DNA from: Chitinophaga eiseniae | GTDB lineage: Bacteria > Bacteroidota > Bacteroidia > Chitinophagales > Chitinophagaceae | DNA length: 64,000 nt | Direction of reading: 5' to 3' | NCBI RefSeq assembly: GCF_012641265.1 | Contig: NZ_JABAHZ010000003.1 | Span: forward strand, 124,001 to 188,000 | Shown here: positions 1 to 7,849 of the stretch, piece after piece | How positions within the stretch are numbered: position 1 is the first letter of the stretch | Layout: each line of letters begins with the position of its first letter | Notes under the pieces: model-generated | The model's input: the letters and a program-made list of their open reading frames with translations, nothing else | Databases searched by the model: none | Told to the model about the DNA's origin: nothing | Translations under genes and position numbers: made by a program

Positions 1-677
1 TTACCGATGCGTTGCTTTACCGCAGAAGTAAAGGAACCTTTTTCATGGCCGAATAGTTCACTTTCTATGAGTTCGCTGGGGATAGCGGCACAGTTCACCT
101 CTACGAGCGGCGCTGCTGCGCGATTGCTGCGCTCATGCAGCCAGCGCGCTACCAGTTCCTTTCCTACTCCGTTTTCACCGGTAATCAATACACGGGCGTC
201 GGTAGGCGCTACTTTTTCAATGGTTTCCCTGATCTTCAGTAATGGAGAAGACTGACCGATCATTTCCGGCACCTTGTTCACCTTACGGCGCAGGGTTTTG
301 GTTTCGGTGACCAGCGTGGTTTTATCCATCGCATTGCGCAGGGTGATCAGCAGGCGGTTCAGATCTGGCGGCTTGGAAATATAATCATAGGCGCCTTTTT
401 TCACGGCATCAACGGCAGTATCGATATTACCATGCCCCGATACCATGATGATAGGAATATCCGCATTCACTTCCCGGGCTTTTTCCAGGAATTCCAGTCC
501 ATCCATTTTAGGCATTTTGATGTCGCATAATACGGCATCGTAAGACTTTGCCTGGAACATTTTAAATCCTTCCATTCCATCTGCTGCCTCATCTACTTTA
601 TACCCCTCGTAACTTAAAATTTCCGTGAGTGTTTTACGAATACTTTTTTCGTCGTCTATTATTAAAATATTAGCCAT
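1..677 (-). CDS. sigma-54-dependent response regulator (NtrC family), 3' end cut by window
   Basis: The first 225 residues are present; the gene runs off the left edge. The receiver domain (about 1-120) has the acidic pair D8/D9, phosphoacceptor D52 in CDIKMPKMDG and K102. An AAA+ domain starts near residue 138 with Walker A GENGVGKE at about 167-174, and ELFGHEKG precedes the sigma-54 contact loop. That loop (214-219) reads GSFTSA rather than the canonical GAFTGA. By family, the protein hydrolyses ATP to open promoters held by sigma-54 RNA polymerase after phosphorylation by a histidine kinase. No partner kinase is in view. The start is the ATG that gives the standard MANILIIDDE opening. A possible -7 element TATTTTTG lies at 730-737 on the minus strand. 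The DNA-binding domain is outside the window. Confidence 0.93.
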   Translation of the reverse strand, partial: MANILIIDDEKSIRKTLTEILSYEGYKVDEAADGMEGFKMFQAKSYDAVLCDIKMPKMDGLEFLEKAREVNADIPIIMVSGHGNIDTAVDAVKKGAYDYISKPPDLNRLLITLRNAMDKTTLVTETKTLRRKVNKVPEMIGQSSPLLKIRETIEKVAPTDARVLITGENGVGKELVARWLHERSNRAAAPLVEVNCAAIPSELIESELFGHEKGSFTSAVKQRIG

Positions 678-781
678 AATCAGGTTTAATTTTGTACGAC
701 CGGCAAATACCTGCCATTTATACAACGGGCAAAAATAAAGATTAATCAGTTAAAATTGCAGGATATATCATATCATTTAAC

Positions 782-1330
782 ATGTCGGATACAATTGAGA
801 TGACACCGTACAGCTCCCGCTGGCCGGAAGAATTTAAGGAGATAGCCGCCCGCCTGGAGGCGGTATTAGGTAATTATGCCCTGGCTGTTGACCATATCGG
901 CTCTACCAGTGTACCGGGAATGCCTGCCAAAGACGTCATAGACGTGCAGGTAACAGTGCCCTCCCTGGAACAGCCCATACAACCCTTACTGGAACAACTC
1001 GGGTATGAGCGGAAATATCACCTGGCCGATCACCGGCCGCCGGGGAGAACAGACCTGGCGGACCCGGAGCTGGAAAAACACTTTTATTTCAAACAGCAAC
1101 GACGGATCAATCTCCATGTACGGGTAGCAGGGCGGTTTAACCAGCGCTGTGCCCTGTTGTGCCGCGATTACCTGCATTCCCATCCGCATGCCGCACAGGC
1201 GTATGGGGTGATCAAACAGGAGTTGGCCAGGTATTTTCCCAACAATGCAGATGCCTATTATGATATCAAAGATCCTGTGTTTGACCTGATTATGGAAGGC
1301 GCTTATGAGTGGAGCGGAACAAGGCTGTAA
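782..1330 (+). CDS. GrpB family protein (nucleotidyltransferase-like fold)
   Basis: This 182-residue protein matches the GrpB/UPF0157 family. It opens with the typical TPYSSRWPEEF segment, then has DHIGSTSVPGMPAKDVIDVQV (roughly 37-57), the GST-S-V-P-G-x-P-x-K-D-x-x-D signature of the family's nucleotidyltransferase-like fold. A conserved HLRV-like stretch (NLHVRV) follows in the middle. The length is normal for a stand-alone GrpB domain. The biochemical role is not settled; the domain is sometimes fused to dephospho-CoA kinase in other bacteria. It is divergent from the response regulator and is followed by a 111-bp gap before cysE, so it is probably transcribed alone. Its soluble sequence suggests the cytoplasm. 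Confidence 0.88.
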   Translation: MSDTIEMTPYSSRWPEEFKEIAARLEAVLGNYALAVDHIGSTSVPGMPAKDVIDVQVTVPSLEQPIQPLLEQLGYERKYHLADHRPPGRTDLADPELEKHFYFKQQRRINLHVRVAGRFNQRCALLCRDYLHSHPHAAQAYGVIKQELARYFPNNADAYYDIKDPVFDLIMEGAYEWSGTRL

Positions 1331-1348
1331 TAGTATCCGGCTACTGAC

Positions 1349-1379
1349 TTGACATTTCTCCACTTGTCTACTACCTTTA
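1349..1379 (+). promoter_or_regulatory. candidate promoter of the cysE-cysM operon
   Basis: TTG at 1349-1351 is followed after 20 bases by TACCTTTA at 1372-1379. This is 7 of 8 positions of the Bacteroidota -7 element TAnnTTTG, at acceptable spacing from a -33 TTG. It lies about 60 bases upstream of the cysE start. Sequence-only prediction. Confidence 0.35.
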
Positions 1380-1441
1380 CAGGATTTATGCGTAATTTCA
1401 ATATATATATAAAGTGCCCATCCCTGTAATTACATCCGCAT

Positions 1442-2254
1442 ATGAATGAGTTTCTTGAAGAGTTGAAACGGCGGCATCAGCTGGCAGCAGCTAATGCCTA
1501 TCCCGCGACCGGTGCAGTAGATGATTTTGTCAGTAACCTGGTGAACTGGTTATTTCCGGAACATAAGGGGCAGGTAATTGCTGATCCGCAGTTATTAGAG
1601 CAATATAGTATTCAGCTGGCAACACAGTTGCAGCAACTATTGCATTCCATGGCCAACCAATTGCCCACCGATGCCTCCTCCCTGAGCCAGGCCTTTATGG
1701 GCAAGGTGCCGGTTATTTATGACGAATTAACCAAAGATGCCAGCGCCATGTACCAGGGCGACCCGGCCGCCTCCTGTATGTATGAGGTGATCCGTGCTTA
1801 TCCTGGTTTTTATGCGATTGCCTTTTACCGTATTGCGCATGCCCTGTATAACCTGAAGATACCGGTATTACCCCGTATGATTACGGAGCTGGCCCATTCC
1901 CGCACGGGCATAGACATACATCCGGGGGCTGTGATTGCGCCCTGGTGTTGTATAGACCATGGCACGGGTATTGTCATCGGGGAAACCAGCATCATCGGGC
2001 CTCATGTAAAAATATACCAGGGAGTTACCCTGGGAGCATTGAGCGTGGAAAAAGGAATGGCGCGCAGCAAACGGCATCCTACCATTGAAGAGCATGTAGT
2101 GATTTATGCCGGGGCCACTATCCTGGGGGGCGACACCGTAATAGGCCACCACAGCGTCATTGGAGGGAATGTGTGGTTGATTAAAAGCGTAGAACCGTTT
2201 TCCCGCATTTATTACAAAGCAGAACATAAATATTCAGATACAAACCAAGATTAA
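1442..2254 (+). CDS. cysE: serine O-acetyltransferase
   Basis: Serine acetyltransferase transfers acetyl from acetyl-CoA to L-serine, giving O-acetylserine, the first step of cysteine synthesis. The 270-residue protein has a helical N-terminal domain (about 1-140) and a C-terminal left-handed beta-helix of hexapeptide repeats. Family signatures seen are RIAHALY, HSRTGIDIHPGA, IDHGTGIVIGET, GVTLGA, KRHPTIEEHVVIYAGATILGG and GNVWLIKSVEPFSRIYYK. The last segment is typical of the Bacteroidota/plant-like branch. Four bases separate its stop from the cysM start, so the two cysteine enzymes are co-transcribed and probably form the cysteine synthase pathway together. Cytoplasmic. Confidence 0.95.
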   Translation: MNEFLEELKRRHQLAAANAYPATGAVDDFVSNLVNWLFPEHKGQVIADPQLLEQYSIQLATQLQQLLHSMANQLPTDASSLSQAFMGKVPVIYDELTKDASAMYQGDPAASCMYEVIRAYPGFYAIAFYRIAHALYNLKIPVLPRMITELAHSRTGIDIHPGAVIAPWCCIDHGTGIVIGETSIIGPHVKIYQGVTLGALSVEKGMARSKRHPTIEEHVVIYAGATILGGDTVIGHHSVIGGNVWLIKSVEPFSRIYYKAEHKYSDTNQD

Positions 2255-2258
2255 TCAC

Positions 2259-3140
2259 ATGGCATCCATCATAGACTTGATCGGCAACACGCCGATGGTA
2301 GAATTAAAGCACATTTCGGAAAACCCGGAAGTGAAAATATTCGCCAAACTGGAAGGCAATAATCCCGCAGGTAGTGTAAAAGACCGGGCCGCCTATGGCA
2401 TGATCAAGGGAGCGCTGGACAGAGGGGATATTAAGCCGGGCATGAAGCTGATTGAAGCCACCAGCGGCAATACAGGTATTGCGCTGGCCATGATATCCAG
2501 CCTGTTTGGACTGGAAATAGAACTGGTAATGCCGTCAGATGCCACGCGGGAGCGGGTGCTCACCATGGAAGTATATGGGGCCAAAGTAACGCTCACGCCC
2601 AAAGAATTGTCGATGGAAGGTTCTATCGATTATGCCAACGACAAAGTAGCGAAGGGTGGTTATTATATGTTGAACCAGTTTGCTAATCCCGATAACTACG
2701 GCATGCATTACAAAACCACGGGACCGGAAATCTGGCGGGATACGGCAGGGAAAGTAACGCACTTTGTTAGTGCGATGGGCACTACAGGCACCATTATGGG
2801 CGTATCGCGGTTCCTGAAGGAGCAAAACCCCGATGTACAGATTGTAGGTTGTCAGCCTACAGAAGGATCGAAGATTCCGGGTATCCGTAAATGGCCGGAG
2901 GCTTATCTCCCTAAAATATTTGAAAAATCGCGGGTAGACCGGATTATGGATATTGATGAGGCCGATGCCCGGGCGATGACCAAACGACTGGCCAAAGAAG
3001 AAGCTGTTTTCTGTGGAATGAGCAGTGGTGGCGCTGTATCAGCAGCAGCACGGTTATCACGCGAGTTACGTAGTGGCGTTATCGTTAGCATCATCTGCGA
3101 TCGCGGCGACCGGTATTTATCGAGCGATTTGTTTTCCTGA
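2259..3140 (+). CDS. cysM: cysteine synthase (O-acetylserine sulfhydrylase), CysM type
   Basis: This PLP enzyme converts O-acetylserine and sulfide (or thiosulfate in CysM forms) to cysteine. The 293 residues contain NPAGSVKDR with the PLP lysine at K41, the substrate loop TSGNTG (about 69-74), the phosphate-binding GTTGT segment, and the closing SSGGAVSAA stretch. Its short length and GNNPAGSVKDR motif favour the CysM subfamily over CysK, although the substrate cannot be fixed from sequence alone. It is the second gene of an operon with cysE (4-bp gap). The first base of the long inverted repeat at 3140-3256 is the last base of its stop codon. Confidence 0.93.
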   Translation: MASIIDLIGNTPMVELKHISENPEVKIFAKLEGNNPAGSVKDRAAYGMIKGALDRGDIKPGMKLIEATSGNTGIALAMISSLFGLEIELVMPSDATRERVLTMEVYGAKVTLTPKELSMEGSIDYANDKVAKGGYYMLNQFANPDNYGMHYKTTGPEIWRDTAGKVTHFVSAMGTTGTIMGVSRFLKEQNPDVQIVGCQPTEGSKIPGIRKWPEAYLPKIFEKSRVDRIMDIDEADARAMTKRLAKEEAVFCGMSSGGAVSAAARLSRELRSGVIVSIICDRGDRYLSSDLFS

Positions 3141-3256
3141 GCAGAAAGCTTAAAGCATAAAGCAAAAAGCCATTGAGGCGAATGATCAAAGTGAGTAGTA
3201 TCCGCTCATATCATTCGCCTCAATGGCTTTTTGCTTTATGCTTTAAGCTTTCTGCT
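3140..3256. terminator. 47-bp-arm perfect inverted repeat between cysM and pdhB, probable bidirectional terminator
   Basis: Arms 3140-3186 and 3210-3256 are exact reverse complements of 47 bases, around a 23-base loop. The repeat overlaps the stop codons of both convergent genes. Within the left arm, AAAGC recurs with a strict 7-base period at 3145, 3152, 3159 and 3166, mirrored on the right. The transcript in either direction would fold into a very long hairpin with A/U-rich flanks. Termination is inferred from position; the arms are much longer than usual. Confidence 0.75.
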
Positions 3257-4238
3257 ATTTCTTCATGTACATTACTTCCTTCACCAGTTTCACGGTACGC
3301 TCAATATCCGGCAGGTATAATTTTACCAGGTTAGGCGCATAGTGCATAGGAGCATCCTGTGCAGTGATACGGCGGATAGGTGCATCCAGGTAGTCGAAAC
3401 CTTCTTTCTGGATACGGTAAGCGATTTCGGAAGAAACGCTGGAGAATGGCCATTGTTCTTCTACGATTACCAGGCGGTTTGTTTTCTTTACAGATTCGAG
3501 GATGGTAAACCAGTCCAGCGGACGGATGGTACGCAAGTCAATTACTTCCGCTTCGATACCTTCTTTCGCCAGTTCTTCTGCAGCGCCCAAAGCTACTTTC
3601 ATCATTTTGTTGAAAGAAACGATGGTTACGTCTTTACCGGCACGTTTGATATCAGCTTTACCGATAGGGATGATGTATTCTTCTTCAGGTACTTCGCCCA
3701 TATCGCCGTACATTACCTCACTTTCCATGAAAACAACCGGATCGTCATCGCGGATAGCCGCTTTGAGCAAACCTTTTGCATCATATGGATTAGATACGGA
3801 TACTACTTTCAGGCCGGGGATATTGGCATAATAACTTTCGAATGCGGTGGAGTGTTGTGCTCCCAGCTGTCCTGCAGAACCGTTTGGTCCGCGGAAAACG
3901 ATCGGACATCCTACCTGTCCACCACTCATCGCCAACATTTTGGAGGCGGTATTGAGGATCTGATCCAAAGCCAGCACCGCAAAGTTCCAGGTCATGAACT
4001 CTACCACCGGACGCAGGCCGTTTTGAGCGGCACCTACTCCAATGGCGGCAAACCCAAGTTCTGCAATCGGCGTGTCAATTACACGCTTTGGACCAAATTC
4101 ATCCAGCATTCCCTGGCTCACTTTATAAGCACCATTGTATTCGGCTACTTCCTCCCCCATCAGGAATACGCGTTCATCACGGCGAAATTCCTCCTGCAGG
4201 GCTTCTCTTAAGGCTTGTCTGAAAGCTATCTGACGCAT
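3255..4238 (-). CDS. pdhB: pyruvate dehydrogenase E1 component, beta subunit
   Basis: The 327-residue protein is the beta subunit of the thiamine-diphosphate-dependent pyruvate dehydrogenase E1, which decarboxylates pyruvate and acetylates the lipoyl group of E2. Seen are the opening AFRQALREALQEEFRRDERVFLMGEEV, the pyrimidine-binding region with DTPIAELGFAAIGVGAA, and the transketolase C-terminal domain with DLRTIRPLDW and VIVEEQWPFSSVSSEIA. Length is normal. The alpha subunit and E2 genes are not adjacent, so E1 subunits are encoded apart or the partner lies outside the window; lpdA (E3) is about 0.8 kb away on the same strand with another gene between. A full-consensus promoter lies 45 bases upstream. 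Confidence 0.94.
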   Translation of the reverse strand: MRQIAFRQALREALQEEFRRDERVFLMGEEVAEYNGAYKVSQGMLDEFGPKRVIDTPIAELGFAAIGVGAAQNGLRPVVEFMTWNFAVLALDQILNTASKMLAMSGGQVGCPIVFRGPNGSAGQLGAQHSTAFESYYANIPGLKVVSVSNPYDAKGLLKAAIRDDDPVVFMESEVMYGDMGEVPEEEYIIPIGKADIKRAGKDVTIVSFNKMMKVALGAAEELAKEGIEAEVIDLRTIRPLDWFTILESVKKTNRLVIVEEQWPFSSVSSEIAYRIQKEGFDYLDAPIRRITAQDAPMHYAPNLVKLYLPDIERTVKLVKEVMYMKK

Positions 4239-4282
4239 GCTATTCTTAATTGAAAGTTTAAATGCCTTATTTAAAGGCAGGG

Positions 4283-4313
4283 CAAAAATATTGTTTGTTC
4301 ACGAAAAAGCAAA
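4283..4313 (-). promoter_or_regulatory. promoter of pdhB, full Bacteroidota consensus
   Basis: On the minus strand TTTG (4310-4313) is followed after exactly 19 bases by TATTTTTG (4283-4290). Both elements match the -33 TTTG and -7 TAnnTTTG consensus of the primary Bacteroidota sigma factor. The expected transcript start near 4276 gives a leader of about 40 nucleotides. Confidence 0.65.
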
Positions 4314-4435
4314 GTAAACGCCCGATTAATAATTATTATGACAATGATATAGGGATGGTAGCTTATTAATTAATAAAAATACATATATTTATATTTTCTA
4401 ACTTTATTGAAGCCCTTGCTAACTCGTTTATCGTC

Positions 4436-5059
4436 ATGATCACGATTACTATCCTGACACTTTGCTTTTTAGCTGCCCTATCCTGTAAAATAAAAAAGGT
4501 AAAAGTGCCTGTCGTCCAGGTGCTCCTGTGGTACTTTCACCTGTTTTTGGGTAGTATCAGCCTGATATGCCTGTTCCTGATGCTTAACAACTATGGTTTT
4601 AAAGGCACCCAAACAGAGCGGGTATTCTTTACCCTGTATGCCGGCACCGGTATGTTGTTATATGGACTCGCCAAACCAGATAACGATGCCCGGTATGCTT
4701 ACCTGTTGTGCTTTTTCGGGTTTCCGTTTGTGCTGTTACTGGGATTGCTGATTCCCCCACTGCGCACCATCACGCTGGTAGCGGCTATTACGCTGTTGTC
4801 TGACAGCGAATTTCAGCGTTACGATATCGACAATGACTTTGCCCTGCAAACCAAGAGCACCAGCATTTTATCGACCTACCCCGTTTACAGCCTGATAGCA
4901 GATAAATACTTGCTTTTTGAGAAGCTGACGCCGGATGTGATCCGGCCGGGAGCTGCGCCTGGTTTCCTGAAAATGGAAAAAAGGGGCAAAGACAGCGTCA
5001 GAATCCTGCTGAAAACAACGGGCAACAAAATAGACACCGTACTCTTACTGTCGGAATAA
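4436..5059 (+). CDS. hypothetical membrane protein
   Basis: I do not recognise this 207-residue protein. Its N-terminal 115 residues hold about four hydrophobic stretches likely to cross the membrane: about 1-16, 27-49, 64-75 and 88-117. A polar C-terminal region of about 90 residues follows, with no known motif, and ends in a beta-like segment. An upstream AT-rich tract carries a weak -7 match (TAACTTTA near 4399). It is convergent with lpdA with only 12 bases between stops, and divergent from pdhB. Coding is supported by the uninterrupted frame, membrane-like composition and good gene packing; no function can be assigned. Confidence 0.75.
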   Translation: MITITILTLCFLAALSCKIKKVKVPVVQVLLWYFHLFLGSISLICLFLMLNNYGFKGTQTERVFFTLYAGTGMLLYGLAKPDNDARYAYLLCFFGFPFVLLLGLLIPPLRTITLVAAITLLSDSEFQRYDIDNDFALQTKSTSILSTYPVYSLIADKYLLFEKLTPDVIRPGAAPGFLKMEKRGKDSVRILLKTTGNKIDTVLLLSE

Positions 5060-5071
5060 ACAGGTGTTGCA

Positions 5072-6466
5072 TCAGATATTGATAGCACTTTTTCCCGCCC
5101 CGAGCAGGAAAGCATCTTTCAGCGCCTCCGAATAGGTAGGATGGGCGTAACAGATCCTGTACATTTCCTCGGCGGTAGTTTCGTGCGCCATGCCCACGGC
5201 GGCCTGGCCAATCACATCAGCTGCTCTTGGGCCTATGATGTGTACGCCCAGCACCTCGTTGTAAGCTGCTGCTACCAGTACTTTCACGAAGCCCTCTGTA
5301 TCCATGGAAGCCCTGGCGCGGGCACTGGCCATATAAGGGAATTTACTGGAGCGGTAGGCAACGCCACTGGCTTTTAATTGCTCTTCGGTGGCGCCTACCG
5401 ACGCCACTTCCGGCCAGGTGTACACTACATTGGGAATGAGGTTATAATTGAGATGCGGCGTTAATCCACCTATTACTTCTGCCACCAGGGTACCCTCCTC
5501 TTCTGCTTTATGTGCCAACATGGGCCCTTCTATCACATCGCCGATGGCATATATATGTGGAGCAGATGTTTGTAAGGTTTTATTCACCGGTATCTTCCCG
5601 CTCTTCATTGTTTCAATACCTGCCGCTGCCAGGTTCAGGCCGGCAGTATAAGCACGGCGACCTACCGCCACCATACAATAATCGGCCGTCAGCTCCTGCT
5701 GCTGGCCGTCTTTGTCGAGATACCCTACCACTGCGGCATTACCGGTATTTACGGCCGATTGCACCTGGCAATTCAACCGGATATCTATCGACAATGTAGC
5801 CAGCGATTTCTGCAAGGCTTTCCCCAGTTCCTGGTCCATCGTAGGAATGAGGCTGCCGGCGTATTCCAGGATGGTCACCCTGGTGCCAATGCGGGCATAC
5901 ACCGAAGCCATTTCCACACCAATCACCCCACCACCGATGATGATCATAGATGCCGGTTGCGCAGGTAATGACAGCGCTTCTGTGGAGGAAATGACCCTTT
6001 TCTTATCAATGGTGATACCCGGCAAAGAAGCCGGCTTGGAGCCGGTGGCAATAACAAAGTACCGCCCCTGCAATACCTGGTCCCCCACCTTTAGCTGGTG
6101 TGTATTGACGAAACTGCCCAAACCGTGGTGCACCGCTATCTTATTCTTTTTCATCAGGTATACCAGCCCGGAAGTATTTTGCTTCACCACCTCCTGTTTC
6201 CGTTGAATAAATTGCTGAAAATTGAGATGCAATCCCTCCAGGTCGATACCATGGGTACCAAATTGTACCGCCGCCTTGTGATAATGCTCCGAGCTGTCCA
6301 ATAAAGCTTTGGCGGGTATGCAGCCAACATTGGTACAGGTACCTCCAAGCACGTCGTATTTTTCTGCCAACGCTACTTTGAATCCCAGCTGCGCCGCCCG
6401 TATGGCACATACATAGCCGCCGGGGCCTGCACCGATTACCACCACATCGTAATTAACCGTTTCCAT
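5072..6466 (-). CDS. lpdA: dihydrolipoyl dehydrogenase (E3)
   Basis: This flavoprotein reoxidises dihydrolipoamide of 2-oxoacid dehydrogenase complexes, passing electrons to NAD. The 464-residue sequence has the FAD-binding GAGPGGYVCAIRAAQLG, the redox disulfide C44/C49 in GGTCTNVGCIPAK, the NAD-binding GGGVIGVEMASVYARIG, the second FAD segment YAIGDVI, and the dimer-interface region with the catalytic HAHPT-like motif, here CYAHPTYSEALKDA. Length is normal. It stands alone on the minus strand. A 32-bp perfect palindrome 42 bases upstream is a likely operator. Its partner E1 beta gene lies nearby on the same strand. Confidence 0.96.
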   Translation of the reverse strand: METVNYDVVVIGAGPGGYVCAIRAAQLGFKVALAEKYDVLGGTCTNVGCIPAKALLDSSEHYHKAAVQFGTHGIDLEGLHLNFQQFIQRKQEVVKQNTSGLVYLMKKNKIAVHHGLGSFVNTHQLKVGDQVLQGRYFVIATGSKPASLPGITIDKKRVISSTEALSLPAQPASMIIIGGGVIGVEMASVYARIGTRVTILEYAGSLIPTMDQELGKALQKSLATLSIDIRLNCQVQSAVNTGNAAVVGYLDKDGQQQELTADYCMVAVGRRAYTAGLNLAAAGIETMKSGKIPVNKTLQTSAPHIYAIGDVIEGPMLAHKAEEEGTLVAEVIGGLTPHLNYNLIPNVVYTWPEVASVGATEEQLKASGVAYRSSKFPYMASARARASMDTEGFVKVLVAAAYNEVLGVHIIGPRAADVIGQAAVGMAHETTAEEMYRICYAHPTYSEALKDAFLLGAGKSAINI

Positions 6467-6507
6467 GATGAGTCGTTTTTTTGCAGGTATAAAGGTAATT
6501 AAAGTGC

Positions 6508-6539
6508 AGATAAAAAATACCGATCGGTATTTTTTATCT
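6508..6539. promoter_or_regulatory. 32-bp perfect palindrome upstream of lpdA, candidate TetR-type operator
   Basis: The two 16-base halves (6508-6523 and 6524-6539) are exact reverse complements with no spacer; the centre reads TACCGATCGGTA. It sits at the expected -33 region of a possible lpdA promoter whose -7 would be TACCTTTA (6490-6497, minus strand). The ACC-GATC-GGT core resembles the two TetR sites at 28.9 and 29.5 kb. The thiolase gene already has its own terminator next to it, so an operator is more likely than a second terminator, though the A6/T6 flanks leave that possible. Confidence 0.5.
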
Positions 6540-6548
6540 CAAAAAAAA

Positions 6549-6571
6549 CCGCCTCTACTGAATAGAGACGG
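6549..6571 (-). terminator. intrinsic terminator of the thiolase gene
   Basis: Nine-base arms (6549-6557 and 6563-6571, one G-T wobble) enclose a five-base loop. On the minus strand they are followed by eight T residues. It starts 13 bases after the thiolase stop codon. Confidence 0.75.
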
Positions 6572-6583
6572 CTTTCCGTTATT

Positions 6584-7756
6584 TTATACTTTTTCGATGA
6601 TAATAGCGCTGGCGCCACCACCGCCGTTACAGATACCGGCTACGCCATAGCGGGCATTCTGCTGATGCAGGATGGCATTGAGGGTTACCACGATACGGGC
6701 ACCACTGCAACCAATAGGGTGCCCCATCGCTACGGCGCCACCCCATACATTCACCTTATCCATAGCGAGGCCCAGGTCTTTCGCATTGGCAATAGGGACA
6801 CAGGAAAATGCTTCATTTACTTCGGCATAGTCCATATCGCTTACTTTCAACCCTGCTTTATGCAATGCATTGTTAATCGCTTTTACCGGCGTGGTAGTAA
6901 ACCATTCCGGCGCCTGGGAGGCATCTGCAAAGCTGACAATCTTCGCCAGCGGCTTCAGGCCCAGTTCTTTTAATTTTTCGCCACTTACCAATACCACAGC
7001 GGCGGCGCCATCATTGATATTGGAGGCATTGGCGGCTGTGATGGTACCATCTTTCTGGAAACTTGGCTTCAGGGCAGGTACTTTTTCGAAAATCACCTTC
7101 TTGTAGTCCTCATCTTCTGCTACGGTTACTACCTGTTTACCAGGCACCTGCACAGGGACTACTTCTGCGTTATAGTATCCCTTTTCCCAGGCATTTGCTG
7201 CGCGTTTATAGCTTTCGATAGCATATGCATCCTGGTCTTCCCGGGTAATATGATATTCGGTAGCGCATAATTCCGCCGCATTGCCCATGTGGAAATCTTT
7301 ATAAGGGTCCCACAGGCCGTCGCGGATAATACCATCTATTACGCTGCCATGCCCGAGTTTATAACCCGTACGGGCTTTATCCAGGTAATAGGGAGCAGCG
7401 CTCATATTTTCCATACCACCGGCTACCACCACGTCGTTATCGCCCAGCATGATACTTTGTGCGCCCAACATAATGGCTTTCATCCCGGAGGCACAAACTT
7501 TATTCACGGTAGTACAGGGAACCGTATTAGGGATCCCCGCCGCCAGGCTGGCCTGGTTGGCAGGCGCCTGTCCGAGGTTAGCACTGAGTACATTACCCAT
7601 ATATACTTCGTTTACCGCTGCTGCCGCTACTCCGGCTCTTTCGAGGGCTGCTTTGATAACGGTAGCACCTAACTGCGTTGCAGGAATACCCGCCAGCGCG
7701 CCATTGAGCGATCCAATGGGCGTACGGGCAGTAGCAACTATAAATACTTCTTTCAT
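6584..7756 (-). CDS. acetyl-CoA C-acetyltransferase (thiolase)
   Basis: Thiolase condenses two acetyl-CoA to acetoacetyl-CoA, or runs the reverse cleavage in fatty-acid and ketone breakdown. The 390-residue protein has the nucleophile C88 in VNKVCASGMKA, the conserved NEAF motif, GGAVAMGHPIGCSGARI with the catalytic histidine, and the second cysteine in GICNGGGGAS. Length is standard. The start ATG gives MKEVFIVATARTPIG, the usual opening. It is divergent from dnaG; a -7 match TATATTTG lies on the minus strand at 7795-7802. Whether it is biosynthetic (AtoB/ThlA) or part of beta-oxidation cannot be told here, because no hydroxyacyl-CoA dehydrogenase is adjacent. Confidence 0.94.
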   Translation of the reverse strand: MKEVFIVATARTPIGSLNGALAGIPATQLGATVIKAALERAGVAAAAVNEVYMGNVLSANLGQAPANQASLAAGIPNTVPCTTVNKVCASGMKAIMLGAQSIMLGDNDVVVAGGMENMSAAPYYLDKARTGYKLGHGSVIDGIIRDGLWDPYKDFHMGNAAELCATEYHITREDQDAYAIESYKRAANAWEKGYYNAEVVPVQVPGKQVVTVAEDEDYKKVIFEKVPALKPSFQKDGTITAANASNINDGAAAVVLVSGEKLKELGLKPLAKIVSFADASQAPEWFTTTPVKAINNALHKAGLKVSDMDYAEVNEAFSCVPIANAKDLGLAMDKVNVWGGAVAMGHPIGCSGARIVVTLNAILHQQNARYGVAGICNGGGGASAIIIEKV

Positions 7757-7849
7757 CTGATAAATAAGATTGATTTGGCTAGTTTATAATCTACCAAATA
7801 TACGGAAAAGCCAGAATTTAGGTATGTTTGCAGTTGCATTGACTGAACC

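Noticed and set aside
3342..4211. 289-residue open frame opposite pdhB
   Set aside because: It is fully within pdhB, which has all E1 beta motifs; the translated product is aromatic-rich and unlike any family.
4355..4380. TTATTAATTAATAA as an operator
   Set aside because: AT-rich self-complementary words are expected by chance in such a spacer.
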